DNA from: an uncultured Psychroserpens sp.
Lineage (GTDB): Bacteria; Bacteroidota; Bacteroidia; Flavobacteriales; Flavobacteriaceae
NCBI RefSeq assembly: GCF_947500255.1
Contig: NZ_CANMRL010000001.1
Span: forward strand, 1,178,001 to 1,242,000
Direction: 5' to 3'
DNA: 64,000 nt
Each line of letters opens with the position of its first letter. The stretch's first letter is position 1. Below the pieces are notes generated by a model. It ran no database searches and was not told the origin of the DNA. It was given only the letters and a program-made list of their open reading frames with translations. This document shows, piece after piece, positions 56,765 to 64,000 of this stretch. A program made the translations under genes and the position numbers.

Positions 56765-58663
56765 CTAGTAAGCTCTTTCTTTATTTCCTTCATAAAAATT
56801 CACAAAAGCTCTGTTAACCACACGATTACCTCCAGCTGTTGGATAGTTACCTGTAAAGTACCAATCGCCTAAATTTTTCGGACAAGCCTTATGTAAATTC
56901 TCTATAGGTTGGAAAATGGTTTTTACTTTAGCTTTTACAGTATCATCAGAAATAAGCTCAGCAATTTTATCTGAAATCTCATCAGCAGTAAACTCATTAT
57001 ATAAGTCCTTAACGAAATTTTTAACTTCTGTATCTTTTAATTCAAGTTGAGCTTTACATTTATGATAAACCTCTTCGACCATATGATATTTATTTGCCTC
57101 TTTTAATAATTCTAACATTGCTCTAAAGGCAATAAGGCTCTCAAGGTTGGCCATATCAATACCATAACAATCTGGGTATCTAATTTGTGGCGCAGATGAA
57201 ACAACAATAATTTGCTTTGGGCTTAATCGGTCCATCATTTTGATAATACTCTTTTTAAGCGTTGTACCTCTAACAATACTGTCGTCGATAATAACTAAAT
57301 TATCTGTGGGTTGAATCACACCATAAGTCACGTCATAGACATGGGCTACCAAATCATCACGACTACTGTCTTCAGTAATAAAGGTTCTAAGCTTTACATC
57401 TTTAATAGCAATTTTTTCAATTCGAGGTCTTTCAGAAAGAATATCGATAACACTTTCTGCTGAAAGTTTACCATTACCATCTAATATGGCTTTAGTTTTT
57501 CGTTCGTTAAGGTATTCTTCAACAGTTTCTATCATTCCGAAGAAAGATGTTTCTGCAGTATTTGGGATATAAGAGAATACAGAATTTTTAGTATCGTTTT
57601 CAATAGCTTCAAGAACTTTTGGCATTAATAGCTTTCCTAGATTTTTACGTTCTTGATAAATTTCGGCATCACTTCCTCGAGAAAAATAAATACGCTCAAA
57701 TGAACACGCTTTACGTTCTAGTGGTTCTATGATTTGCTCAATAAAAACATCTCCAGATTTTTTGGTGATAATGGCATGACCTGGCGCTAATTCTTTAACA
57801 TCGTCGAAATCAATATTAAAAACGGTTTGAATTACAGGACGTTCAGAAGCGACAACGACAATCTCATCATCTTGATAATAATAAGTAGGACGAATACCAG
57901 CTGGATCTCTTAATACAAATGAATCACCATGACCTAATAGTCCGGCCATGGCATAACCACCATCCCAGTTTTTAGATGCTTTCTTTAAAATTTTCGCAAC
58001 GTTCAGACGCTCGGCGATCAAAGGAGAACATTCATTTTTATTATAGCCTTCCTTTTTAAGTTTCTTATAAATTTTTGCAACGGCATCATCCAAGAAATGA
58101 CCGATTTTTTCCATAATGGTAATCGTATCTGCTTTCTCTTTTGGGTGTTGACCAAGTTTTACCAATCCGTCAAATAACTGATTAACATTTGTCATATTAA
58201 AGTTACCTGCTACGATAAGGTTTCTATGCATCCAGTTATTCTGTCTTAAAAAAGGATGGACGCTCTCCACACTATTTTTACCAAAAGTACCGTAACGTAC
58301 ATGACCTAAAAGTAATTCACCAACATAAGGAATATGTTTTTTTTGAAGTGCAACATCATTTTGATATTCTGGATGTTCAGTTAATTCTTCGTTGATGCGT
58401 TCGTTAATTTGAGCAAAAATATCTTGTATGGGCTGTTGAGCAATAGAACGTACGCGGCTTATATATCGTTCTCCAGGTTGAGTATCTAATTTAATACTTG
58501 CAAAGCCTGCACCATCTTGTCCACGATTATGCTGCTTTTCCATCATGAGGTACATTTTGTTTACACCATAAAATGCACTTCCATATTTTTCTTTGTAATA
58601 CTCTAATGGTTTTTTAAGTCTAATGAGTGCAATTCCGCATTCATGTTTTAAAGCATCGCTCAT
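56765..58663 (-). CDS. purF: Amidophosphoribosyltransferase (long Bacteroidota form)
   Basis: 632 residues, longer than the ~500 of E. coli PurF. The glutaminase domain begins at Cys9 (HECGIALIRL); residues 1-8 would be removed so that Cys becomes the N-terminal nucleophile, as in B. subtilis. QHNRGQDGAGFA and RYGTFGKNS follow. The phosphoribosyltransferase domain has the PRPP motif VIIDDSIVRGTTL. It makes 5-phosphoribosylamine, the first committed purine step. The extra C-terminal ~80 residues (FQPIENLHKACPKNLGDWYF region) are characteristic of the long form. purN is in the same cluster. Confidence 0.85.
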   Translation of the reverse strand: MSDALKHECGIALIRLKKPLEYYKEKYGSAFYGVNKMYLMMEKQHNRGQDGAGFASIKLDTQPGERYISRVRSIAQQPIQDIFAQINERINEELTEHPEYQNDVALQKKHIPYVGELLLGHVRYGTFGKNSVESVHPFLRQNNWMHRNLIVAGNFNMTNVNQLFDGLVKLGQHPKEKADTITIMEKIGHFLDDAVAKIYKKLKKEGYNKNECSPLIAERLNVAKILKKASKNWDGGYAMAGLLGHGDSFVLRDPAGIRPTYYYQDDEIVVVASERPVIQTVFNIDFDDVKELAPGHAIITKKSGDVFIEQIIEPLERKACSFERIYFSRGSDAEIYQERKNLGKLLMPKVLEAIENDTKNSVFSYIPNTAETSFFGMIETVEEYLNERKTKAILDGNGKLSAESVIDILSERPRIEKIAIKDVKLRTFITEDSSRDDLVAHVYDVTYGVIQPTDNLVIIDDSIVRGTTLKKSIIKMMDRLSPKQIIVVSSAPQIRYPDCYGIDMANLESLIAFRAMLELLKEANKYHMVEEVYHKCKAQLELKDTEVKNFVKDLYNEFTADEISDKIAELISDDTVKAKVKTIFQPIENLHKACPKNLGDWYFTGNYPTAGGNRVVNRAFVNFYEGNKERAY

Positions 58664-58720
58664 TGTTGTGTTGTTGTTTTTGAGTACACCAAAATTATAA
58701 ATTTTGGATTTAGTTTTAAA

Positions 58721-58750
58721 TAAAAAACGCGCTCAATTTTGAGCGCGTTG
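58721..58750 (-). terminator. Terminator after the PfkB gene
   Basis: 9-bp stem AACGCGCTC / GAGCGCGTT, loop AATTTT, T-run on the minus strand, directly after the PfkB stop and before purF. Confidence 0.8.
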
Positions 58751-58752
58751 GT

Positions 58753-59679
58753 TTATGATAATTCAATATTAAATTGCGTGAGTTGTTTAAACTGCTGCAT
58801 GCGTTTATGCACTTCACTATTTTCTAAATCAACCATACGTTCGGTTCCAAATTTTTCAACACAGAACGAGGCTAATGTAGACCCATAGATCACAGCGTTT
58901 TTCATGTTCTCGAACGAGTAATCTTCTGTTTTAGCTAGATAACCAGCGAAACCACCTGCAAATGTATCACCTGCTCCTGTAGGGTCAAATACTTCTTCTA
59001 AAGGTAAGGCTGGTGCATAGAACATATGATCATCATGAAACAATAAAGCACCGTGTTCTCCTTTTTTGATGACTACATATTTTGGTCCCATCTCATGAAT
59101 TTTACGTGCAGCTACAACTAAAGAATATTCCCCTGTTAATTGTCTAGCTTCCTCATCATTAATAGTAATAACATCAATTTTTTTCATCACATTATGCAAA
59201 TCGTCAAGAGCACAATCCATCCAAAAATTCATTGTATCTAAAATGGCTAATTTTGGTTTGGTTGTCATTTGATTTAAAACACCCATTTGTACAATTGGAT
59301 GTAAGTTTCCTAACATGACAACTTCAGCATTTTTATAAGCTTCAGGTACAACAGGGTTAAAATCTGCTAATACATTAAGCTCTGTGGCTAGAGTATCACG
59401 AGAATTCATATCATTGTGATATCTCCCACTCCAGAAGAATGTCTTTCCTTCTTTTACAATCTCGACACCGTCTATATTAATATTTCTATTTGATAAGAGG
59501 TCTAAATATTTCTGTGGAAAGTCACCACCAACAACAGATACTGCTGCAGAATCGACATTAAAATGAGATGCAGCTAAGCCAATAAAGGTTGCAGCACCAC
59601 CAAGAATTTTATCTGTTTTACCGAAAGGTGTTTCAATAGCATCAAAAGCTACTGTACCAACTATAACTAATTTGCTCAT
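58753..59679 (-). CDS. PfkB family carbohydrate kinase
   Basis: 308 residues from ATG 59679 (MSKLVIVGTVAFDAIETPFGK). A longer frame from 59730 adds 17 atypical residues. The N-terminal signature is GGAATFIGLAASHFNVDSA and the C-terminal PfkB signature is DPTGAGDTFAGGFAGYL, where the last Asp is the catalytic base. It phosphorylates a sugar or nucleoside; similar Bacteroidota proteins are annotated as sugar or adenosine-type kinases but the substrate cannot be read here. The position in a purine cluster (purF, purN) makes a nucleoside or ribose-type substrate plausible. Confidence 0.88.
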   Translation of the reverse strand: MSKLVIVGTVAFDAIETPFGKTDKILGGAATFIGLAASHFNVDSAAVSVVGGDFPQKYLDLLSNRNINIDGVEIVKEGKTFFWSGRYHNDMNSRDTLATELNVLADFNPVVPEAYKNAEVVMLGNLHPIVQMGVLNQMTTKPKLAILDTMNFWMDCALDDLHNVMKKIDVITINDEEARQLTGEYSLVVAARKIHEMGPKYVVIKKGEHGALLFHDDHMFYAPALPLEEVFDPTGAGDTFAGGFAGYLAKTEDYSFENMKNAVIYGSTLASFCVEKFGTERMVDLENSEVHKRMQQFKQLTQFNIELS

Positions 59680-59751
59680 AAAGCGTTTTAAAATTTGCTG
59701 CAAATATACAGCGATTAATTTCAAACTCAATTTTTTTTATGAGGAATGCAT

Positions 59752-60348
59752 CTATTTACTTTGAGCGACTGTTTTATGAAGATCTTTAAAGGTTTTGTAA
59801 GGCCCTTTAATGAGCAAGCTATTTACTACAAAAGGAGGTAAGCTTCCTTCAGGGTTTAAAAAAAGTTGTTGAGTGACTCTGGTTTTTCCATCGATCTCTT
59901 CTAATAACCAATGACCCATTAACTTTTTTACACGTATGGTCTTGTCTTTTTTTGGAAGTTCGTCAGGAAGACTTTCTAATGTTAATTTGATTGTGGTTGA
60001 ATCTATTATCTTAACTGTAAGTAAAGTGACTATATCTCTATCTTTAATTGGCCATGGTAAATCTTTGTGCGCGTAGAATACATGTTGATTTTTATCCAGT
60101 TCCTTTACATAATAACTTGTGTTAGGCTTACAGTTCTCATAGTATTCTGGAGCTGTTAGCAATTCTTCCAAAATATGTTTTGAAGCTGTGTTTATAGTTG
60201 TAACTGCTTTAAACTCTTTTAAATCAGAATTGGAAGCATCTCGTGTATATATTTTAATGTTATTATCTTCTTTTTTGAGATGCCATTCATTTTGAGAAAA
60301 GCCTAAAATAGGTAAACAGAAAAGTAGTATGATTATATTCTTTTGCAT
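59752..60348 (-). CDS. Secreted START/SRPBCC domain protein
   Basis: 198 residues. A signal peptide (ends PILGFSQ) places it in the periplasm or outer membrane. The rest is one START-type lipid-binding fold (WHLKKEDNNIKIYTRDASNS, ... DLPWPIKDRDIVTLLTV, ... GHWLLEEIDGKTRVTQQLFLNPEGSLPPFVVNSLL in part). The DLPWPxxDRD motif is typical of the bacterial START group. It may bind a lipid or other hydrophobic ligand; none is known. It lies between the PfkB gene and RNase H. Confidence 0.88.
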   Translation of the reverse strand: MQKNIIILLFCLPILGFSQNEWHLKKEDNNIKIYTRDASNSDLKEFKAVTTINTASKHILEELLTAPEYYENCKPNTSYYVKELDKNQHVFYAHKDLPWPIKDRDIVTLLTVKIIDSTTIKLTLESLPDELPKKDKTIRVKKLMGHWLLEEIDGKTRVTQQLFLNPEGSLPPFVVNSLLIKGPYKTFKDLHKTVAQSK

Positions 60349-60416
60349 AACACTATTAATTTAAACCTTAGTAGGTAAATTGTGTAATGCATTACAAAAG
60401 CAATAAAAATTTAAGA

Positions 60417-61058
60417 TTATTTTCTACCAAAATCTGCAGGAATTTCTCCCCAAGCTTTGGTTTCCCATTTTACAATGGTAGTAGTGTAAGTATTGTTTTT
60501 TAACCAATTCACAGCGCGATCTACTAATTCAAATAAAGCTTCGTTTTTTTTATTTCGCTTTAATTTAGTGTTGCATGTTTTTTTTCTCACCCAGCTCATT
60601 GCTGTTTTTGAGTCTGTATATATAATTAGGTCACTATTTTTCTTTTTCAATAATGCTAGTCCGTGAACAATAGCCAAAAACTCACCAATATTATTAGTTC
60701 CTTCTTCAAAAGGGCCTTGTATAAATAATTGTTTTTTGCTTTTAGTATCTACACCTCGATATTCCATTTTTCCAGGATTACCAGATGAGGCGGCATCAAC
60801 TGATATGGATTTATAATTAGGTTGACCAATTTTTTTGAGTTGTGCATCAGAAAGTTCACTAGTAAACTTTTTACTTTTGCCAATGTAATCTTTATAGTTG
60901 CCTTTTAATGCTTTTTTTGCAGCATCAAACGTTGCAAAGGATTTGTATTGCGCGCCTTGAAAATCCTTAATTTGTGCTTTACAATCATCCCAAGATTCAA
61001 AAACACCTGTATGATGTCCTTTCCAAACGGTGTAATATTTTTTTTTCTTTTTACTCAT
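60417..61058 (-). CDS. rnhA: Ribonuclease H (type HI with viroplasmin-like N-terminal domain)
   Basis: 213 residues. The N-terminal ~50 residues are a viroplasmin/hybrid-binding domain (KYYTVWKGHHTGVFESWDDC). The RNase H domain has the four acidic residues in SVDAASSGNPG, NIGEFLAIV, IIYTDSKTA and IPADFGRK. It cuts the RNA of RNA-DNA hybrids. Its ATG overlaps the purN stop by 8 bases. Confidence 0.92.
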   Translation of the reverse strand: MSKKKKKYYTVWKGHHTGVFESWDDCKAQIKDFQGAQYKSFATFDAAKKALKGNYKDYIGKSKKFTSELSDAQLKKIGQPNYKSISVDAASSGNPGKMEYRGVDTKSKKQLFIQGPFEEGTNNIGEFLAIVHGLALLKKKNSDLIIYTDSKTAMSWVRKKTCNTKLKRNKKNEALFELVDRAVNWLKNNTYTTTIVKWETKAWGEIPADFGRK

Positions 61059-61617
61059 TAAGAAGTTTTTCTACCACCTTCGGAAAGTGTTCCATCTCCA
61101 ATTCATGGATTTTATGTGCAACATCTTGAGCCGAATCGGAAGCCTCGACGTCACATTTCGCTTGAAAAATGATTGCGCCTTCATCATAATGCTCATTAAC
61201 GTAATGAATGGTGATGCCAGTTTCTTTTTCTTTATTAGCAATTATAGCTTCATGAACGTGCATTCCATACATGCCTTTTCCACCATATTTTGGCAGTAAA
61301 GCAGGATGAATATTAATAACTTTATTAGGAAATTCCTTAAGGATATGCTCAGGAAATTTCCATAGAAAACCAGCTAAAATAATTAAGTCTGGTTGTGCCG
61401 ATTTCAAAATATGAAGCACATCATTAGTTCCAGTGAAAGCCGTCTTATTGAATGATAAAGCACTAATTTTCAATTTTTTAGCGCGATCCAGAACTTTGGC
61501 ATGAGGATTGTTAGTGAGTACCTGAATGACAGAAGCATTTTCTCTGTTGTGAAAAAACTTAATTAAATTTTCAGCATTAGTGCCACTTCCGGACGCAAAG
61601 ATTACAATACGTTTCAT
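61051..61617 (-). CDS. purN: Phosphoribosylglycinamide formyltransferase
   Basis: 188 residues. GSGTNAENLIKFF binds the phosphoribosyl substrate. NIHPALLPKYGGKGMYG holds the catalytic His, and HYVNEHYDEGAIIFQ the catalytic Asp. It formylates GAR using 10-formyl-THF, the third purine step. Genes below it in the cluster include purF. rnhA overlaps its 3' end, so translation is coupled. It diverges from acpP. Confidence 0.95.
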   Translation of the reverse strand: MKRIVIFASGSGTNAENLIKFFHNRENASVIQVLTNNPHAKVLDRAKKLKISALSFNKTAFTGTNDVLHILKSAQPDLIILAGFLWKFPEHILKEFPNKVINIHPALLPKYGGKGMYGMHVHEAIIANKEKETGITIHYVNEHYDEGAIIFQAKCDVEASDSAQDVAHKIHELEMEHFPKVVEKLLNE

Positions 61618-61802
61618 TTACAGACAAACAGTTAGTGTTATTCAAAACAAAAAAAAGAATAATAATTAACAATTAGACCGTAAAAGATAAATTCTTCAAA
61701 GTAATTTTAGTAAATTACAAACACATTTTTAATGTAAAGGTGTGTATTGAAATAAAGTTTTTTTATTTTTGCGACCTAATTAAAACTTAAAATTAAAAAA
61801 TT

Positions 61803-62036
61803 ATGTCAGACATTGCATCAAGAGTAAAAGCGATTATCGTAGACAAATTAGGAGTTGATGAAAACGAAGTTGTAACTGAAGCAAGCTTCACTAACGATTT
61901 AGGAGCAGATTCATTAGACACTGTTGAGTTAATCATGGAATTCGAAAAAGAATTCGATATTCAAATCCCAGACGATCAAGCTGAAAATATCGCAACAGTT
62001 GGTCAAGCTGTATCTTATATAGAAGAAGCAAAATAA
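61803..62036 (+). CDS. acpP: Acyl carrier protein
   Basis: 77 residues with the phosphopantetheine serine in [12 protein letters not shown] (Ser ~39). Acidic, four-helix protein that carries acyl chains in fatty acid synthesis. A TATTTTTG box at 61764-61771 precedes it, with a TTG 14 bases upstream, which is shorter than the usual spacing. The next gene, fabF, starts 13 bases after the stop, so the two are one operon. Confidence 0.97.
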   Translation: MSDIASRVKAIIVDKLGVDENEVVTEASFTNDLGADSLDTVELIMEFEKEFDIQIPDDQAENIATVGQAVSYIEEAK

Positions 62037-62049
62037 GAACTTTATTTTT

Positions 62050-63300
62050 ATGGAATTAAAGCGAGTAGTAGTTACCGGTTTAGGAGCACTTACACCAATT
62101 GGCAATACCAAAGATGAATATTGGGATGCGCTAGTTAGTGGAAAAAGTGGTGCTGCACCAATAACGCATTTTGATGCTGAAAAGTTCAAAACGCAATTCG
62201 CTTGTGAAGTAAAAAACTTTGAAGTTACTGACTTTATTGATAGAAAATTAGCAAAGCGAATGGATAAGTTTTCGCAGTATGCAATGGTCGCTTCAGATGA
62301 AGCAATTGCAGACTCAAAACTTGATCTAGACGCTGTAAACAAGTTAAGAGTAGGTGTTATTTGGGGAGCTGGTATCGGTGGTTTAGAAACATTTCAAGAA
62401 GAAGTGTTAAACTATGCTGCTGGAGATGGTACTCCACGTTTTAACCCATTCTTTATTCCAAAAATGATTGCCGATATAGCGCCAGGAAACATATCTATAA
62501 AATATGGTTTTATGGGTCCTAATTATACCACGGTTTCTGCTTGTGCGTCTTCTGCCAATTCAATGATCGATGCTTTAAACAATATTCGTTTAGGTCATTG
62601 TGATGTTGTAATTACAGGAGGAAGTGAAGCTGCAGTAACCATTGCTGGTATGGGAGGTTTTAATGCTATGCACGCTATGTCTACTCGTAATGACAATCCA
62701 GAATCAGCTTCTAGACCTTTTGACGCTAACCGTGATGGTTTTGTGTTAGGAGAAGGAGCAGGAGCTATTGTTTTAGAAGAGTATGAACATGCAAAAGCTA
62801 GAGGTGCTAAAATCTATGCTGAAGTAGTAGGTGGAGGATTATCTTCTGATGCTTACCACATGACAGCACCACATCCGGATGGTATAGGTGTTGTTGCAGT
62901 AATGAGGAATTGTTTACAGAATGCTGGTTTAAATCCCGAAGATGTAGATCATATTAATACACACGGAACATCAACACCTTTAGGAGATGTTGCCGAATTG
63001 AAAGCTATATCTGAAGTATTTGGCAGTCACGCTAAAAGCATTAATATTAATTCTACTAAATCTATGACAGGACATTTGTTGGGTGCTGCAGGTGCCATTG
63101 AAGCTATTGCTTCAATAATGGCTATCGAGCATGGTATAATACCTCCTACGATCAATCATGAAACGGTTGACGAAAACATAGATCCAGAATTAAATTTAAC
63201 ACTCAATAAAGCTCAGAAAAGAGATATTAAAGTTGCAATGAGTAATACCTTTGGATTTGGCGGTCATAACGCTTGCGTATTATTCAAAAAAATAGACTAA
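62050..63300 (+). CDS. fabF: 3-oxoacyl-[acyl-carrier-protein] synthase II
   Basis: 416 residues. The catalytic triad is Cys in SACASSANSM (~165), His in NTHGTSTPLGD (~305) and His in NTFGFGGHNA (~340s region upstream of the C-terminus). It condenses malonyl-ACP with acyl-ACP in chain elongation. It lies between acpP and rnc, the order known from many bacteria. The stop is 7 bases before the rnc ATG. Confidence 0.97.
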   Translation: MELKRVVVTGLGALTPIGNTKDEYWDALVSGKSGAAPITHFDAEKFKTQFACEVKNFEVTDFIDRKLAKRMDKFSQYAMVASDEAIADSKLDLDAVNKLRVGVIWGAGIGGLETFQEEVLNYAAGDGTPRFNPFFIPKMIADIAPGNISIKYGFMGPNYTTVSACASSANSMIDALNNIRLGHCDVVITGGSEAAVTIAGMGGFNAMHAMSTRNDNPESASRPFDANRDGFVLGEGAGAIVLEEYEHAKARGAKIYAEVVGGGLSSDAYHMTAPHPDGIGVVAVMRNCLQNAGLNPEDVDHINTHGTSTPLGDVAELKAISEVFGSHAKSININSTKSMTGHLLGAAGAIEAIASIMAIEHGIIPPTINHETVDENIDPELNLTLNKAQKRDIKVAMSNTFGFGGHNACVLFKKID

Positions 63301-63307
63301 ATCCCGA

Positions 63308-64000
63308 ATGAGCTTCATTCGTAACATACTAAAAAATTCCCGTTTCCATAAGGACGGGAATTTTTTTTTACAACTCAACGATATTGTTGGTTATAAGGTC
63401 AAGAAAAAATCGTTATACATCAAAGCATTTACGCATCGTTCTATGAATATAAAGGACAAAGACGGCAATGCTATTAATTACGAACGACTGGAATTTGTTG
63501 GAGATGCAATGCTAGGCGCTGTTATTGCATCTTATTTATTTGAGGAAGTGCCTCATGGAGATGAAGGATACCTCACTAAAATGCGTTCTAAGATTGTAAG
63601 TAGAGAACACCTCAATGAATTGGGAAAAGAGCTCAACTTAATTGATTTGGTGGAAAGTAAAATCCCTAAATCAAACTTTGGAAACAATATTCATGGTAAC
63701 CTCTTCGAAGCTATAGTAGGCGCTATTTACCTTGACAAAGGGTATAAATATTGTGAAAAATTCATTCATAAACGTGTGATCAAGCCTCATGTTGATATTG
63801 AAACATTAGAAGGTCGAGTGATTAGTTATAAGAGTTTATTGATTGAATGGTGCCAGAAAGAAAAGAAAACCTTTGATTATAATGTCTATGAAGATACAGG
63901 TAATGATGACTTAAAACATTTCTCTGTAAAGTTATCGATAGACGAAAAAGTTATATCAAAAGCCAGAGCAACTTCAAAAAAGAAAGCTGAAGAAAAAGCG
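63308..64000 (+). CDS. rnc: Ribonuclease III, partial (C-terminus beyond window)
   Basis: Open for 231 codons from ATG 63308 to the window edge. Nothing is frameshifted: the run of nine T residues near 63361 is in frame (NFFLQL). The catalytic signature is ERLEFVGDAMLGAVI. KIVSREHLNELG and NLFEAIVGAIYLDKG are conserved, and the dsRNA-binding domain begins at ~SYKSLLIEWCQKEKK. It processes rRNA precursors and cuts structured mRNA. The first codons contain a perfect hairpin followed by a T-run, described separately. Confidence 0.93.
   Translation, partial: MSFIRNILKNSRFHKDGNFFLQLNDIVGYKVKKKSLYIKAFTHRSMNIKDKDGNAINYERLEFVGDAMLGAVIASYLFEEVPHGDEGYLTKMRSKIVSREHLNELGKELNLIDLVESKIPKSNFGNNIHGNLFEAIVGAIYLDKGYKYCEKFIHKRVIKPHVDIETLEGRVISYKSLLIEWCQKEKKTFDYNVYEDTGNDDLKHFSVKLSIDEKVISKARATSKKKAEEKA
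63331..63369 (+). promoter_or_regulatory. Terminator-like hairpin inside the 5' coding region of rnc
   Basis: A perfect 13-bp stem (AAAAAATTCCCGT and its complement, 63331-63343 and 63354-63366) with a 10-base loop, followed by a T-run. It spans rnc codons 8-21. It looks like an intrinsic terminator of acpP-fabF placed inside rnc, or an RNase III target in its own mRNA. Confidence 0.6.

Noticed and set aside
56765-58663. PurF as a gene fusion because of its 632 residues
   Set aside because: The extra length fits the long PurF form common in Bacteroidota; no second domain is recognisable.
63355-63372. Possible frameshift in rnc at the run of nine T residues
   Set aside because: Reading the run in frame gives NFFLQLN, which continues the expected RNase III N-terminus.

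Overview
The window is AT-rich DNA from a member of the Bacteroidota, almost certainly a marine-type Flavobacteriaceae (Winogradskyella, Psychroserpens or Olleya-like; the genus is a guess). The evidence is: many proteins with type IX secretion (T9SS) type A or type B C-terminal sorting domains, SusC-type barrels, a FecI/FecR/TonB-receptor cassette, MnSOD, RNase H with a viroplasmin-type N-terminus, the long PurF form, and promoter-like boxes of the TTG / TAnnTTTG type. No rRNA, CRISPR array, transposase or prophage gene was seen. There is one intact tRNA (Ala, anticodon GGC).

Layout. 1-4162 (minus): three envelope or secreted proteins, namely a partial FN3 protein, a CRTAC1-type FG-GAP T9SS protein and a diheme cytochrome lipoprotein. 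4393-8558 (minus): GT32 glycosyltransferase and housekeeping genes asd, mscL, alr, tdk. 8662-14494: a conserved unknown, a DoxX-like protein, a large DUF11 surface protein (minus), then rsmI and a 4Fe-4S-type uracil-DNA glycosylase. 14668-23782 (plus): a TPR/LuxR-type membrane regulator, then a 2142-residue metzincin/leucine-rich-repeat protein and a small T9SS protein; the regulator and the giant gene share an upstream DNA motif. 23984-31413 (minus): an alpha-2-macroglobulin (A2M) protein with a SusC-type plug domain inside it, directly downstream of a SusC-type barrel that appears to have no plug. 31622-39762: redox proteins, recJ, MFS, lpxH-like, queD with a coupled 32-residue membrane peptide, MATE, GNAT, universal stress protein. 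39768-40646: tRNA-Ala and a gene-less stretch with a tRNA remnant and hairpins. 40647-45915: LamG T9SS protein facing a FecI-FecR-TonB receptor operon. 45929-55461 (minus): the two subunits of an AddAB-type recombination nuclease, with kbl and an OmpA-family gene between them, and a hydrolase. 55575-56183: MnSOD. 56184-56764: gene-less stretch with two copies of a structured element. 56765-61617 (minus): PurF, PfkB kinase, START protein, RNase H, PurN. 61803-64000 (plus): acpP, fabF and a partial rnc whose first codons contain a terminator-like hairpin.

The most unusual system is the split TonB-transporter / A2M pair (23984-31413). Others worth attention are the candidate regulon of the TPR-LuxR protein, the twin RNA-like element at 56281-56651 and the hairpin inside rnc. 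All functional statements come from reading the sequence and from family knowledge; no database search was run.
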